Positions 1-7,659 of a stretch of DNA of 8,080 nucleotides are shown here, piece by piece. The notes below the pieces were generated by a model. The model had not been told where the DNA came from and did not search any database. It saw only the letters and a program-made list of their open reading frames with translations. Within the stretch, counting starts at the first letter, position 1, and each line of letters starts with the position of its first letter. Source of the stretch: Phascolarctobacterium sp. (GTDB lineage: Bacteria > Bacillota > Negativicutes > Acidaminococcales > Acidaminococcaceae); contig QAMT01000009.1 in assembly GCA_003150755.1 (NCBI GenBank), positions 1 through 8,080 of the forward strand, given 5' to 3'. Both the position numbers and the translations under genes were made by a program.

Positions 1-711
1 GGAGGCATTGACGTGGCTACGGTACACAAGTTCCAGGGACGGGAGAAGGAGGCCATCATCCTGTCGACCGTCGACGATCAGATTACCGCCTTCACGGATG
101 ATCCCAATCTGCTGAACGTTGCCGTATCGCGGGCCAAGCGGCAATTCACGCTCGTCACCTCGAGCAACGAGCAGCCCGACAGCCGCAACATCGCCGACCT
201 GCTGGCCTACATCGACTACAACGGCGGCAAGATCACGGAGAGCGCCATCCATTCGGTTTTCGACCTGCTCTACGAACCCTACGCCGAGGCGCGGCGGGAG
301 TTCCTCAAACGGCATCGGCGGATCTCGGAGTTCGACTCCGAGAATCTGACCTATGCCCTGTTGGAGCGGGTGTTGGAGGCCGACCCGGCATTCCGGCATC
401 TGGGCGTCCTCTGCCACCAACCGCTGCGACAACTGATCCGCGACTGGACGATTCTCGACGACGAGGAACGCCGTTATGCCTTGAACGGTGCCACACACCT
501 CGACTTCCTGATCTACAACCGCGTAAGCAAGCGGCCCGTCCTGGCTATCGAGACCGACGGCTACCAGTTCCACAAACAAGGAACCCGCCAATCCGAACGC
601 GACCGGATGAAGGATCGCATCCTCGACCGCTACAGCCTACCGCTGCTGCGCCTCTCGACCACGGGCACCGACGAGGAGGCCAAGATCCACACGCTATTAA
701 AACGCAATTAA
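1..711 (+). CDS. Superfamily 1 helicase with C-terminal nuclease-like domain (3' part only)
   Basis: The reading frame is open from the first base, so the gene begins upstream and only the last 236 residues are visible. I do not take the GTG at 13 as a start because it lies inside a helicase motif. Visible residues 5-24 match motif V of DNA2/NAM7-type (COG1112, AAA_12) helicases, with the VHKFQGRE core. Residues 39-47 (NVAVSRAKR) are motif VI with its arginine finger. These helicases use ATP to unwind DNA or RNA. The remaining part, about residues 110-235, resembles a DUF2726/Vsr-like PD-(D/E)XK nuclease fold: D168 in HLDF, then E184-x-D186 in AIETDG, followed by a basic helix. Such a fusion suggests a helicase-nuclease in DNA processing or defence. 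The DNA is GC-rich (35 of the first 60 bases are G or C), unlike the operon that follows after 136 bases. The helicase call is firm. The nuclease assignment is by motif and is less certain. Confidence 0.85.
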   Translation, partial: GGIDVATVHKFQGREKEAIILSTVDDQITAFTDDPNLLNVAVSRAKRQFTLVTSSNEQPDSRNIADLLAYIDYNGGKITESAIHSVFDLLYEPYAEARREFLKRHRRISEFDSENLTYALLERVLEADPAFRHLGVLCHQPLRQLIRDWTILDDEERRYALNGATHLDFLIYNRVSKRPVLAIETDGYQFHKQGTRQSERDRMKDRILDRYSLPLLRLSTTGTDEEAKIHTLLKRN

Positions 712-847
712 CAGAATTTATCTACTTGCCCACCCGCTCAAGAAGGTTATCACAGAAGAATCCTATAAACCTACACCCTACCAGGATCAGACTTGCAATA
801 CAAAACCAAGCTTTAAGAAACAATAAAAACTCACGACCTCCTCTTTC

Positions 848-2026
848 ATGAAATTAGGATATATACATAGCAACAGGGAAGAACAAACCCGGGTCATGCA
901 GGTACTGAAAATGACCTCGGAATCTGTAGCCCTCGACGAACTCGGCATTGGCCGTATTCGTGACGCTTTTTCAGACCGGATGTTCCCCGGAATATCCACC
1001 CTGCAGAAGCACATTAAATATTTCTCGCTCATGCCTCAACTCTACCGCAAGGCTACTGAAAAACGATATAACCGGATTTCAGAGGTGAAAACGGAAATTA
1101 TACGGCTGGAGCGCATCATGACAAAGAATCTCTGTGAAGGCAGTACGGACACACGAGGAATTATAGGAAGCGAAGTTATTAATAAACCCGGGAACAACTA
1201 CGTTAAATACGATCCTGCATACATCTACAATACAGGATTGCTCACTTTTGGAATCTTGCGCAGTCCGCAATTGTATGAACTTATTTACTCAACATCCAAT
1301 GCACTACACAACGCCCCGACGGCAGCCAGGACAGATGACGAAGATACCAATAACGATGCTGATGACAGGTTAGGCCTGTTCCAGTTTTGTTCTTTCCCGA
1401 ATGTGGATTATGATTTTACTCAAAAATGCTCCTTAGACCTGACCGTAGAGGACAAAGACTTCATTGTGGGTCACATACTAAATGCAAAAGCATGTCAAGG
1501 TACATTATTACGTTACATCGTAGATAATCCAGACTTTGCGATAACCGATAGATTTGAACAGATCCCATACCGCCAATTGCCACAGGAGATTGGAGAATTG
1601 CAAGACCTGGCCCGACGCTTTGCGGATTTTATATATATGGTGCACATCCGCTATAACTATATCTATTCGCAATACCAGGATGAAGAGATGCGAGTTGAAT
1701 TTCAGGAGAAACTTGAAGAATACCGGGAAAGTGGGACCGATATAGACAAGGTACTGAATGCCGTAAACATACGGGAGGATAGCGGGAAAAGGTTCTGCGA
1801 AAAAGCTGCGGAACGCCTTGCTGCCAATGATATTGAAGAAGATGGAGGTCTGGACCAACTGATTATCAGCCGAGAACGAAATGTAAAAGGGAATCGCAGG
1901 AAAATTGGAAATCCTGCATACGTTTACGACAAGAAAGCCCGCATACATTACTATAAACTCACGTACCGATGGGATACGGTGAAAATCTTTGTTGACGAAT
2001 TAAGAAAGGAGGCTATCAATGGCTGA
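848..2026 (+). CDS. DUF6361-family protein, first gene of a putative defence operon
   Basis: This encodes 392 residues. The N-terminus has the signature I associate with DUF6361: a short LGYIHSN start followed at about residues 28-66 by ALDELGIGRIRDAFSDRMFPG and ISTLQKHIKYF. Related proteins carry DELGIGTIRDAFADLLFPGTSTIQTRARYF at the same place. No catalytic motif, signal peptide or membrane helix is evident, and the family's biochemical role is unknown to me. The middle (about residues 150-175) is an acidic, probably disordered stretch, and the C-terminal 50 residues are basic and aromatic (RNVKGNRRK, then several tyrosines). The ATG at 848 is chosen because the conserved motif begins close behind it. 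No clear Shine-Dalgarno site precedes it, which is common in Bacteroidetes. The stop overlaps the next gene by 8 bases, so the two are translationally coupled. By position it is likely a recognition or adaptor component for the downstream nuclease and helicase, but that is inference. Confidence 0.82.
   Translation: MKLGYIHSNREEQTRVMQVLKMTSESVALDELGIGRIRDAFSDRMFPGISTLQKHIKYFSLMPQLYRKATEKRYNRISEVKTEIIRLERIMTKNLCEGSTDTRGIIGSEVINKPGNNYVKYDPAYIYNTGLLTFGILRSPQLYELIYSTSNALHNAPTAARTDDEDTNNDADDRLGLFQFCSFPNVDYDFTQKCSLDLTVEDKDFIVGHILNAKACQGTLLRYIVDNPDFAITDRFEQIPYRQLPQEIGELQDLARRFADFIYMVHIRYNYIYSQYQDEEMRVEFQEKLEEYRESGTDIDKVLNAVNIREDSGKRFCEKAAERLAANDIEEDGGLDQLIISRERNVKGNRRKIGNPAYVYDKKARIHYYKLTYRWDTVKIFVDELRKEAING
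2006..2012 (+). promoter_or_regulatory. Strong Shine-Dalgarno site for the PLD gene
   Basis: AAGGAGG lies 6 bases before the ATG at 2019 and inside the 3' end of the DUF6361 gene. It fixes the start of the PLD gene. It is unusually strong compared with the starts of the first and third genes of the operon, where no such site is seen. This suggests the nuclease-like protein is translated efficiently in its own right as well as by coupling. Confidence 0.8.
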
Positions 2027-3803
2027 AGCATTATGGAATGATATTGTCTATACGGATGTATTGCAAAGTGACGGCTTTGTGGTTGATTATGCCGTATGCA
2101 CGACCTATAGTCTGGACATGCCTTCCTTATTGTCGGTACCATTTATGCTGGGTACGATGACAGATTTGACGGAGGCAACCATGCGTTCTCCCCACTTGAT
2201 TCTTGAGACTATCAATCAATCGGCAGGTAAATTTGCAGTTTTTTGTAACGCCGGATGTATTGCAATACCGCAGGCCAACTCCAAAGTGTATTCACTTCTT
2301 GAGCAAAGCGTTGTGCAGGTAACACTCCAGGCGAAAGGCGGAGGCTTCATCAATTTTCATCCCAAAGTATGGATAATCAAAGAAACAAACCCGAATACAG
2401 GTACGCAGCAAATCAAATTGATTGTCCTTTCACGCAACCTAACCAGTTCTAACGACCTGGACGTAGTATGTGAACTTTCCGGAAAGATCAGCACGAAACA
2501 AGCTACTCAAAAAGCCCAAAGCAAACATAAACCGCTTGTGGACTTTCTCACATGGTTGATCGGAAAAACCGATAACTGTACTATCCGTAAAAATATGTGT
2601 TCGCTCTGCATAGACATTAACTGCATCGAACAATTTGATCTTACGGATTCGCCCTTTGAAGATTACGAGTTTTTCCCCATGGGAATACCTGGATATGATG
2701 GACATGCAGAATGCCTTGAACAGAGTATGTTGAAGCATGCAACAGAGATGCTGGTTATCTCTCCATTCGTAGACACACATATCCTGAATCAAATGGTCAG
2801 TTGCAGCCACGGAGCCAGAAAGACACTCATCACAAGACATGCTTCTGTTACACAAGAGATCATAAATTTATTTAATAACGAAGTGTACACACCCAAGGAG
2901 GTACTGACCGATAAAGTAGAAAAAGATGTAGCTGTCGATTTGCACGAGAAAGTTTATTTCATACGCAGACATGAAGGCCATCTTTACTATAACCATATGT
3001 ATCTCGGTTCTACCAATGCTACCAAGAACGGATTCGGACGGAATGTGGAATTTTTACTGCACCTGAAGTTTGCCCCATATAAGACCTCGTATGAAAAATA
3101 CCGGAGTGAACTGATTAACGACAGTAAAGAGTGTATGTTCGAGCAGGTTATTTCGGTACCTAAGGAAGACGGTGGTAAAAAGAATGTCACCGACGAACTG
3201 ATATTGCGTCGTGCGATTGCAGCGATTCAAAAGGCACAAATCAGATCAAATAACGGCAGCTATACCATTACAATCCAATGCCTACCAAACAAGCTCCCTT
3301 CGGAATCTGTTTTCCTTTATCCTTTAGGATGTAATGGCAAAGAACAAGAGTTGACTGATGATCTGATATTTGAAGACATACCACTGGATTCACTGACAGA
3401 GTTTTACTCAATACGCACTGGAGATTTACACCGAGTGATAAAGATAAAGACGGAAGAAATGCCAACCGACGAACGGGACAAAGCCATATTCCGTTCTTTC
3501 ATCAATACAAAAGGGAAGTTCATCAACTACCTGGCTTTCATGCTGACAGAAGATGTGGAACAATATATATTGGAAAGTCAACAGTTGGAAAAAGAGTTGG
3601 CCGAAGACAAAACTGCTGCTTTGGAACAGCAAATCAGCACCTCCCTTTATGAGGATATGGTAAAAATGGCATATAAAGATCCAGACCGCATTGCATCTAT
3701 CCGACAAATCGTAGAAAAAGCGGACGAGTCTGTTATTCCAGACCATTTCGTGGAGATGTACAGCACATTTGAAAATGTTCTTAAAAGAATCAAACGCTTA
3801 TAA
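2019..3803 (+). CDS. Phospholipase D-superfamily protein, probable nuclease
   Basis: This encodes 594 residues with two PLD half-sites. The first is H114-P-K116 (NFHPKVWII), followed by the SRNLTSSND segment with N140. The second is H309-E-K311 (DLHEKVYFI), followed by LGSTNATKNGFGRNVE with N333 and E344. Paired HxK(x)N motifs form one active site in PLD enzymes. Members in bacterial defence and restriction (for example BfiI- and NgoFVII-type enzymes, and DrmC of DISARM) act on or are linked to nucleic acids rather than lipids, so a phosphodiesterase acting on DNA or RNA is the likely role. No signal peptide is seen, which points to a cytoplasmic protein and away from a secreted lipase. Residues after about 390 have no recognised domain, and the last 80 are charged and helical, possibly for contact with the helicase. 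The start follows a strong Shine-Dalgarno site, and the stop at 3801-3803 overlaps the helicase start. The PLD fold is well supported and the substrate is inferred. Confidence 0.88.
   Translation: MAEALWNDIVYTDVLQSDGFVVDYAVCTTYSLDMPSLLSVPFMLGTMTDLTEATMRSPHLILETINQSAGKFAVFCNAGCIAIPQANSKVYSLLEQSVVQVTLQAKGGGFINFHPKVWIIKETNPNTGTQQIKLIVLSRNLTSSNDLDVVCELSGKISTKQATQKAQSKHKPLVDFLTWLIGKTDNCTIRKNMCSLCIDINCIEQFDLTDSPFEDYEFFPMGIPGYDGHAECLEQSMLKHATEMLVISPFVDTHILNQMVSCSHGARKTLITRHASVTQEIINLFNNEVYTPKEVLTDKVEKDVAVDLHEKVYFIRRHEGHLYYNHMYLGSTNATKNGFGRNVEFLLHLKFAPYKTSYEKYRSELINDSKECMFEQVISVPKEDGGKKNVTDELILRRAIAAIQKAQIRSNNGSYTITIQCLPNKLPSESVFLYPLGCNGKEQELTDDLIFEDIPLDSLTEFYSIRTGDLHRVIKIKTEEMPTDERDKAIFRSFINTKGKFINYLAFMLTEDVEQYILESQQLEKELAEDKTAALEQQISTSLYEDMVKMAYKDPDRIASIRQIVEKADESVIPDHFVEMYSTFENVLKRIKRL
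3800..3803 (+). promoter_or_regulatory. ATAA stop/start overlap between PLD and helicase genes
   Basis: The PLD gene ends with TAA at 3801-3803. The helicase frame is open back to 3785 (a TAA lies at 3782-3784) and contains no ATG, GTG or TTG before the TTG at 3884, which lies within the Walker A region. The codon at 3800-3802 is ATA and overlaps the stop exactly as the ATG of an ATGA junction would. The residues right after it, SREIKDFQ, look like the normal beginning of this helicase type. A non-standard ATA start reached by termination-reinitiation is the simplest reading. Confidence 0.55.
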
Positions 3804-6757
3804 GCCGGGAAATCAAAGATTTTCAATGTGCCACAGCAGAGCGCATTCTACATATCTATAAAAACTTAGGGCACCGTCGGGTATTGCTTGCCGATGAGGT
3901 AGGATTGGGTAAGACGTATGTGGCCAAACAAGTTATTAATTTGATTCGAGAATGGCATAAGCAGGAACAAGATGATTTCTTTAAGGTTGTCTATATCTGT
4001 TCTAATGCTAATATAGCCGACCAGAACATTGAGAAATTGGGAGTTGACAATCGGATGAGTATCAGTGAGAGCCGTCTGTCAATGCAGCATCTTTATATTA
4101 AACTGGCAGAAAAAAGGATTGCGAAACAACGCGAGAAAGGGGAAATGCCAGAATCGATCATTCCACTGACACCATCAACCTCCTTCCGTTTTTACAGTGC
4201 ACAAGGAACAGCCAATGAACGGGCCTTGATGTATGATATATTATGCGAGCTCCCTCAATTTAAAGATCATAAAAAAGTCATCAGCAATCTTCTTAGTTGC
4301 AATGTAAAAAACTGGCATGAACTTACTATCATCTATAACGGTAAAATCAAAGAATGTGGCAAAGACTATCTTTGCGAGATGTATGGCAAGTTGCAGACAA
4401 GCCTGTCAGATACGATTATCAATCAACTGATTGAATATGCTCAGAATGGTTGCGACAATCGGCAACGAGCAGATCTGATTAACAAACTGCGTCGTATTTT
4501 TGCCGGGATCAGTATAGACATGCTCGATCCGGATCTGGTTATCATGGATGAGTTCCAACGCTTCAACTCTCTGCTCGAACAAAGTGATGATGAGCAATCC
4601 ATGCTGGCCAACAAATTTTTCGATAACAAGCGATCCAATACCAAGATTCTGTTGCTTTCCGCTACGCCCTACAAGCCATATTCTACCCTTGAAGAGTTGA
4701 ATACGGATGGAAATGACGAGCACTATCAGGACTTTATGAAAGTAATGGACTTTCTATATGCCACAAAAGATAAAACCGACCGATTTAAGTTGATATGGCA
4801 TACATATTCTGCCGCACTGAAGCGTACTGATGTAGTTGATCTGACACCTCTCGTCTCCGCCAAAAACGAGGCGGAAGAAGCTCTATATGGAGTGATGTGC
4901 CGCACGGAACGATTTAATAGTGGCATTATAGACGATTCTCAAGTATGCGATGTACAGGTCTTGCCGGAAGATATTCTTTCGTTTGCAGAATGCCAGCATC
5001 TTATGGATTGTCTAAGCCATGAAAATAAAAAAATACACTTGGGTAATCTTCCCATGGAGTATGTCAAATCTTCGCCTTATTTACTGTCCTTTATGGACAA
5101 GTATGAACTGAAGAAGCAAATAGTTTCAGCATTGCATCATTTAGAGGTAAAGAAACCCGGTAAAATGAAAGCATTACTCCTCTCAAGAGATGCAATCAAC
5201 AAATATCGTTCAATTCCTTTTGCCAGTGGCAAATTAAAGTATCTTCACGACTTGGTATTTGGAGTTCGCCATGAAAAGAAAACACATCTGCTGCTTTGGG
5301 TTCCTGCATCCAATCCTTACTATACGGCCGAGAGTGTATTCGAGTGCAACGAGGCCCGCAGTTTCTCTAAGGTTATCCTGTTCTCGTCATGGGAAATGGT
5401 ACCGAGAATGATCTCCATAATGATGTCATATTATTCTGATTTATATACTTTTGGAGAGTTAACCGAGCCGAAGATAGGCTATGCTTCAAAAAAGAAGAAT
5501 CGTTACGGTGAAGGCCGTTTAAGAACAGGCGGGCTATTGGAGTATCCTTGCCGAACTTTAGCGGGTCTTTTCTCTCCTGCGGAATTCTATGGAGAAAAAC
5601 TTTCTTCAATCCGGAGAATCATAAAACAGCGAATTCAAGAAAAATTTGCCCAGAATACGCTCATACATACCCTTCCACAACAAGGACGAAACAACGCCCA
5701 ACTTATTCTTTCCCTCATGAGAATACTGGATGACGAACCAGTAGAAGACTTGATTGGCTTGTATGTACCTTCGAATGCATTGGATGTGATGACAGATATC
5801 GCTATAGCCTCACCTGCAGTATGTGCCTATCGACAATCAGGCAATGAAGAAGATGCCAAGATGGTAGCCAAAGCAATCGTCTCAGTGTTCAACAAGCCCG
5901 AAAGTGCAGTTGTGATAGATCTGATGTACAACAAGAAAAATGATGATGATTATTACGAATCTGTACTTGATTACTGTGTGATAGGCAACCTGCAGGCTGT
6001 TCTCGATGAATATGCACACATGGCACAAAAAAAGGAACTCGGACATGTTATCTCGGATGCCATTATCGGTACGAGCAATCTTAGTATAGACACAACCGAT
6101 TCTTTGGGTACGGATAAGAAAAAGCAACTTATGCGTTGCCATTTTGCAATTCCGTTCATTGATAAAACAGTCACAGACAAATCAGTCGCACGTACCAGCA
6201 ATATCCGTAAGGCATTCAACTCTCCCTTCCGGCCATTCTTGCTTTCTACCACTTCGATTGGACAGGAAGGTCTTGATTTTCATTGGTATGCCAGAAAGAT
6301 TGTTCACTGGAATTTACCTTCGAATCCGGTTGATTTGGAGCAACGCGAAGGCCGTATTAACCGCTATAAATGCCTGGCTATACGCAGAAATGTAGTAAAA
6401 TTATATGGCAATGCAGTGTATCATACTTGGGATGATTTATTCTCTATGGCTTACAAAGATTTGAAAGGTACGCATTCGGATATCGTTCCTTATTGGTGCC
6501 TTCCTGTCGCAGAACTAACAGAAGAACAACGGGCTAAATTGGAATACATTGAACGTATTGTTCCGCTTTACCCTCTCAGCCGTGATCGATATAAATACGA
6601 TCGCCTGATCAAAGTACTTGCATTGTATCGTATGACATTGGGACAGCCACGTCAGGAAGAATTGTTGAACCTTTTGAAAGATATGCACCTTTCGGATGAA
6701 CAGCTCAAAGAGTTGACTATTGATTTGTGTCCATATCATAAAGAGCGTGAATCATGA
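3800..6757 (+). CDS. Superfamily 2 (SNF2/DEAD-like) helicase, third gene of the operon
   Basis: With ATA at 3800 as residue 1, the protein has 985 residues. Motifs in order: SREIKDFQ near residues 2-9 (Q-motif-like); Walker A LADEVGLGKT at about 30-39, with K38; motif Ia-like VYICSNANIADQNI; LTPSTSF; motif II D250-E-F-Q in IMDEFQRF; motif III S287-A-T-P; a second-lobe strand VILFSSW; motif V with G821-Q-E-G-L-D; and motif VI Q848-R-E-G-R-I-N-R, with the arginine fingers. All ATPase motifs are intact, so it should be an active ATP-dependent helicase or translocase. The family is often labelled helicase-related protein. About 500 residues separate motif III from motif V, far more than in a minimal helicase, so an insert is present. 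A start at the TTG at 3884 would remove the Q-motif and split the Walker A region, which makes it very unlikely. The partner genes suggest a motor driving nucleic-acid recognition or degradation with the PLD protein. Confidence 0.88.
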   Translation: MSREIKDFQCATAERILHIYKNLGHRRVLLADEVGLGKTYVAKQVINLIREWHKQEQDDFFKVVYICSNANIADQNIEKLGVDNRMSISESRLSMQHLYIKLAEKRIAKQREKGEMPESIIPLTPSTSFRFYSAQGTANERALMYDILCELPQFKDHKKVISNLLSCNVKNWHELTIIYNGKIKECGKDYLCEMYGKLQTSLSDTIINQLIEYAQNGCDNRQRADLINKLRRIFAGISIDMLDPDLVIMDEFQRFNSLLEQSDDEQSMLANKFFDNKRSNTKILLLSATPYKPYSTLEELNTDGNDEHYQDFMKVMDFLYATKDKTDRFKLIWHTYSAALKRTDVVDLTPLVSAKNEAEEALYGVMCRTERFNSGIIDDSQVCDVQVLPEDILSFAECQHLMDCLSHENKKIHLGNLPMEYVKSSPYLLSFMDKYELKKQIVSALHHLEVKKPGKMKALLLSRDAINKYRSIPFASGKLKYLHDLVFGVRHEKKTHLLLWVPASNPYYTAESVFECNEARSFSKVILFSSWEMVPRMISIMMSYYSDLYTFGELTEPKIGYASKKKNRYGEGRLRTGGLLEYPCRTLAGLFSPAEFYGEKLSSIRRIIKQRIQEKFAQNTLIHTLPQQGRNNAQLILSLMRILDDEPVEDLIGLYVPSNALDVMTDIAIASPAVCAYRQSGNEEDAKMVAKAIVSVFNKPESAVVIDLMYNKKNDDDYYESVLDYCVIGNLQAVLDEYAHMAQKKELGHVISDAIIGTSNLSIDTTDSLGTDKKKQLMRCHFAIPFIDKTVTDKSVARTSNIRKAFNSPFRPFLLSTTSIGQEGLDFHWYARKIVHWNLPSNPVDLEQREGRINRYKCLAIRRNVVKLYGNAVYHTWDDLFSMAYKDLKGTHSDIVPYWCLPVAELTEEQRAKLEYIERIVPLYPLSRDRYKYDRLIKVLALYRMTLGQPRQEELLNLLKDMHLSDEQLKELTIDLCPYHKERES

Positions 6758-6794
6758 AATAAGACTTTCAAAACCAATAAATTTCATTTAGCCC

Positions 6795-6814
6795 AATAAA
6801 ATCTAAACTATTTT
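6795..6814. repeat. Left copy of an imperfect inverted repeat bracketing the UPF0489 gene
   Basis: This stretch contains AATCTAAACT (6800-6809), whose exact reverse complement lies at 7702-7711 on the other side of the UPF0489 gene. Allowing one gap, about 17 of 20 positions match between this copy and the reverse complement of 7698-7717. The surroundings are AT-rich, so chance similarity is possible. No transposase is encoded between the copies. Confidence 0.35.
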
Positions 6815-6820
6815 GGAGGA
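6815..6820 (+). promoter_or_regulatory. Orphan Shine-Dalgarno-like site
   Basis: GGAGGA is a good ribosome-binding sequence on the plus strand, but no gene follows it. The codon 7 bases after it is ATT, and the frame from there closes after 18 codons, antisense to the end of the UPF0489 gene. It may be the relic of a lost downstream gene or simply chance. Confidence 0.25.
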
Positions 6821-6844
6821 AAAGACCATTAATTGTCCACCACA

Positions 6845-7624
6845 TTATAACCGCATTTCAAGAAAAAGTCGTTCTGCTATATAATTATATACTCTAATAG
6901 CATTCTCCCAACCGCCACAGCAATCAGGACTGAGAGCAATAGTAAGTACAGCTATTTTAGCTTTCTCTTTAACAATCTGGGTACATATAGATTCTATATA
7001 CGTCTCTGTAAATAATTGAACATTATTATTAAAAAAATAATCAACATCCAGATTTACAATCCATAATCTTCCTTTATTATTACTAATCTGCTCTTCCAGT
7101 AGTCGACTTAAATCATAACAATTGATATTGATTGGATTAACTGGATATTCTTGCCATCCGTTATTAAGATCATAATAGCGATCGTATGGCTGAGTTTTTG
7201 TTACACTGCAGTTTTCGCCTGATACAAAATCATGACATACATAAACTTCTTTCATAAACCAATGAGGAAACACTGATTTCATGTGAAGTATATAATTATC
7301 CCAACGTATAGCTTTCACTGGAGGCATCACAACTTTAGGCGGTTGTTCATAATGTAAGGAAATATATCTTTCAAGCGAAATTGGAGTTTCTTCAAATAAG
7401 TCCTTCACAATATCATGCTTATCATTAGCGAGATCATCATGCTGATCAATATGACAAAAGTTATATTCTTTACGACGATCTAAGGTATTATACCAACACC
7501 ACCCTGCCGCAAGATGATTGTCCATTACATAAGTACATCCTTCCTGATAAAGAATATTTAACGCACTTGAGCCGGACTTCAATCTCTTGAACTCTTCACG
7601 TTGTATATGCCACATAGCTTTCAT
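6845..7624 (-). CDS. UPF0489-family protein, arginase-like metallohydrolase
   Basis: This encodes 259 residues. The pattern matches the UPF0489 (PF12640) family, which has the arginase/deacetylase fold and includes peptide arginases that turn arginine side chains into ornithine in some ribosomally made peptides. Visible motifs: VMDNH at residues 33-37; HIDQHDD at 58-64, corresponding to the arginase D-x-H-x-D metal loop; LDVDYF at 192-197, giving a second metal-binding DxD; and LSPDCCGGWENA at 231-242, a family hallmark. These should hold one or two metal ions, probably manganese. The usual glutamate of the SPE motif is D234 here. The substrate is unknown, and no peptide-precursor gene is visible nearby. 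The DNA is very AT-rich (12 G or C in 7021-7080), unlike both neighbours. The first ATG at 7624 is used. The ATG three codons later is an alternative, and neither has a clear Shine-Dalgarno site. The gene converges on the helicase gene with an 87-base gap. Confidence 0.78.
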   Translation of the reverse strand: MKAMWHIQREEFKRLKSGSSALNILYQEGCTYVMDNHLAAGWCWYNTLDRRKEYNFCHIDQHDDLANDKHDIVKDLFEETPISLERYISLHYEQPPKVVMPPVKAIRWDNYILHMKSVFPHWFMKEVYVCHDFVSGENCSVTKTQPYDRYYDLNNGWQEYPVNPININCYDLSRLLEEQISNNKGRLWIVNLDVDYFFNNNVQLFTETYIESICTQIVKEKAKIAVLTIALSPDCCGGWENAIRVYNYIAERLFLEMRL

Positions 7625-7659
7625 TGTGCATAAAAATAAAATAAGAATCGCACATATCT

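Noticed and set aside
744..770. Possible terminator hairpin after the first gene (GGTTAT with ATAAACC)
   Set aside because: It is only six pairs with a bulge, a long loop and no T-run. The AAGAATC at 756-762 also resembles the repeat at 7660 but is too short to count as an island end.
712..847. Bacteroidetes-type promoter (TTTG / TAnnTTTG) for the operon
   Set aside because: A promoter is expected here, but no pair of elements with suitable spacing and sequence could be identified by eye.
1508..1948. Long antisense open frame on the minus strand (146 codons)
   Set aside because: It lies wholly opposite the DUF6361 gene, shows no recognisable motif and has the look of a shadow frame. The same holds for the antisense frames at 2439-2855 and 4406-4723.
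3783..3803. Programmed -1 frameshift fusing PLD to the helicase
   Set aside because: The frames are related by -1 and the window for slippage is 3785-3800, but I see no proper slippery heptamer in phase and no obvious downstream structure. ATA reinitiation needs fewer assumptions.
848..6757. DISARM or Mokosh assignment
   Set aside because: The operon has a helicase and a PLD protein but no DUF1998 (DrmB) protein and no methylase, and its helicase is not the COG1112 type of Mokosh. The COG1112-type helicase at the left edge is a separate gene of different composition.
3884..6757. TTG at 3884 as the helicase start
   Set aside because: It would cut off the conserved SREIKDFQ region and begin within the Walker A segment; the reading frame and similarity clearly continue upstream to about 3800.
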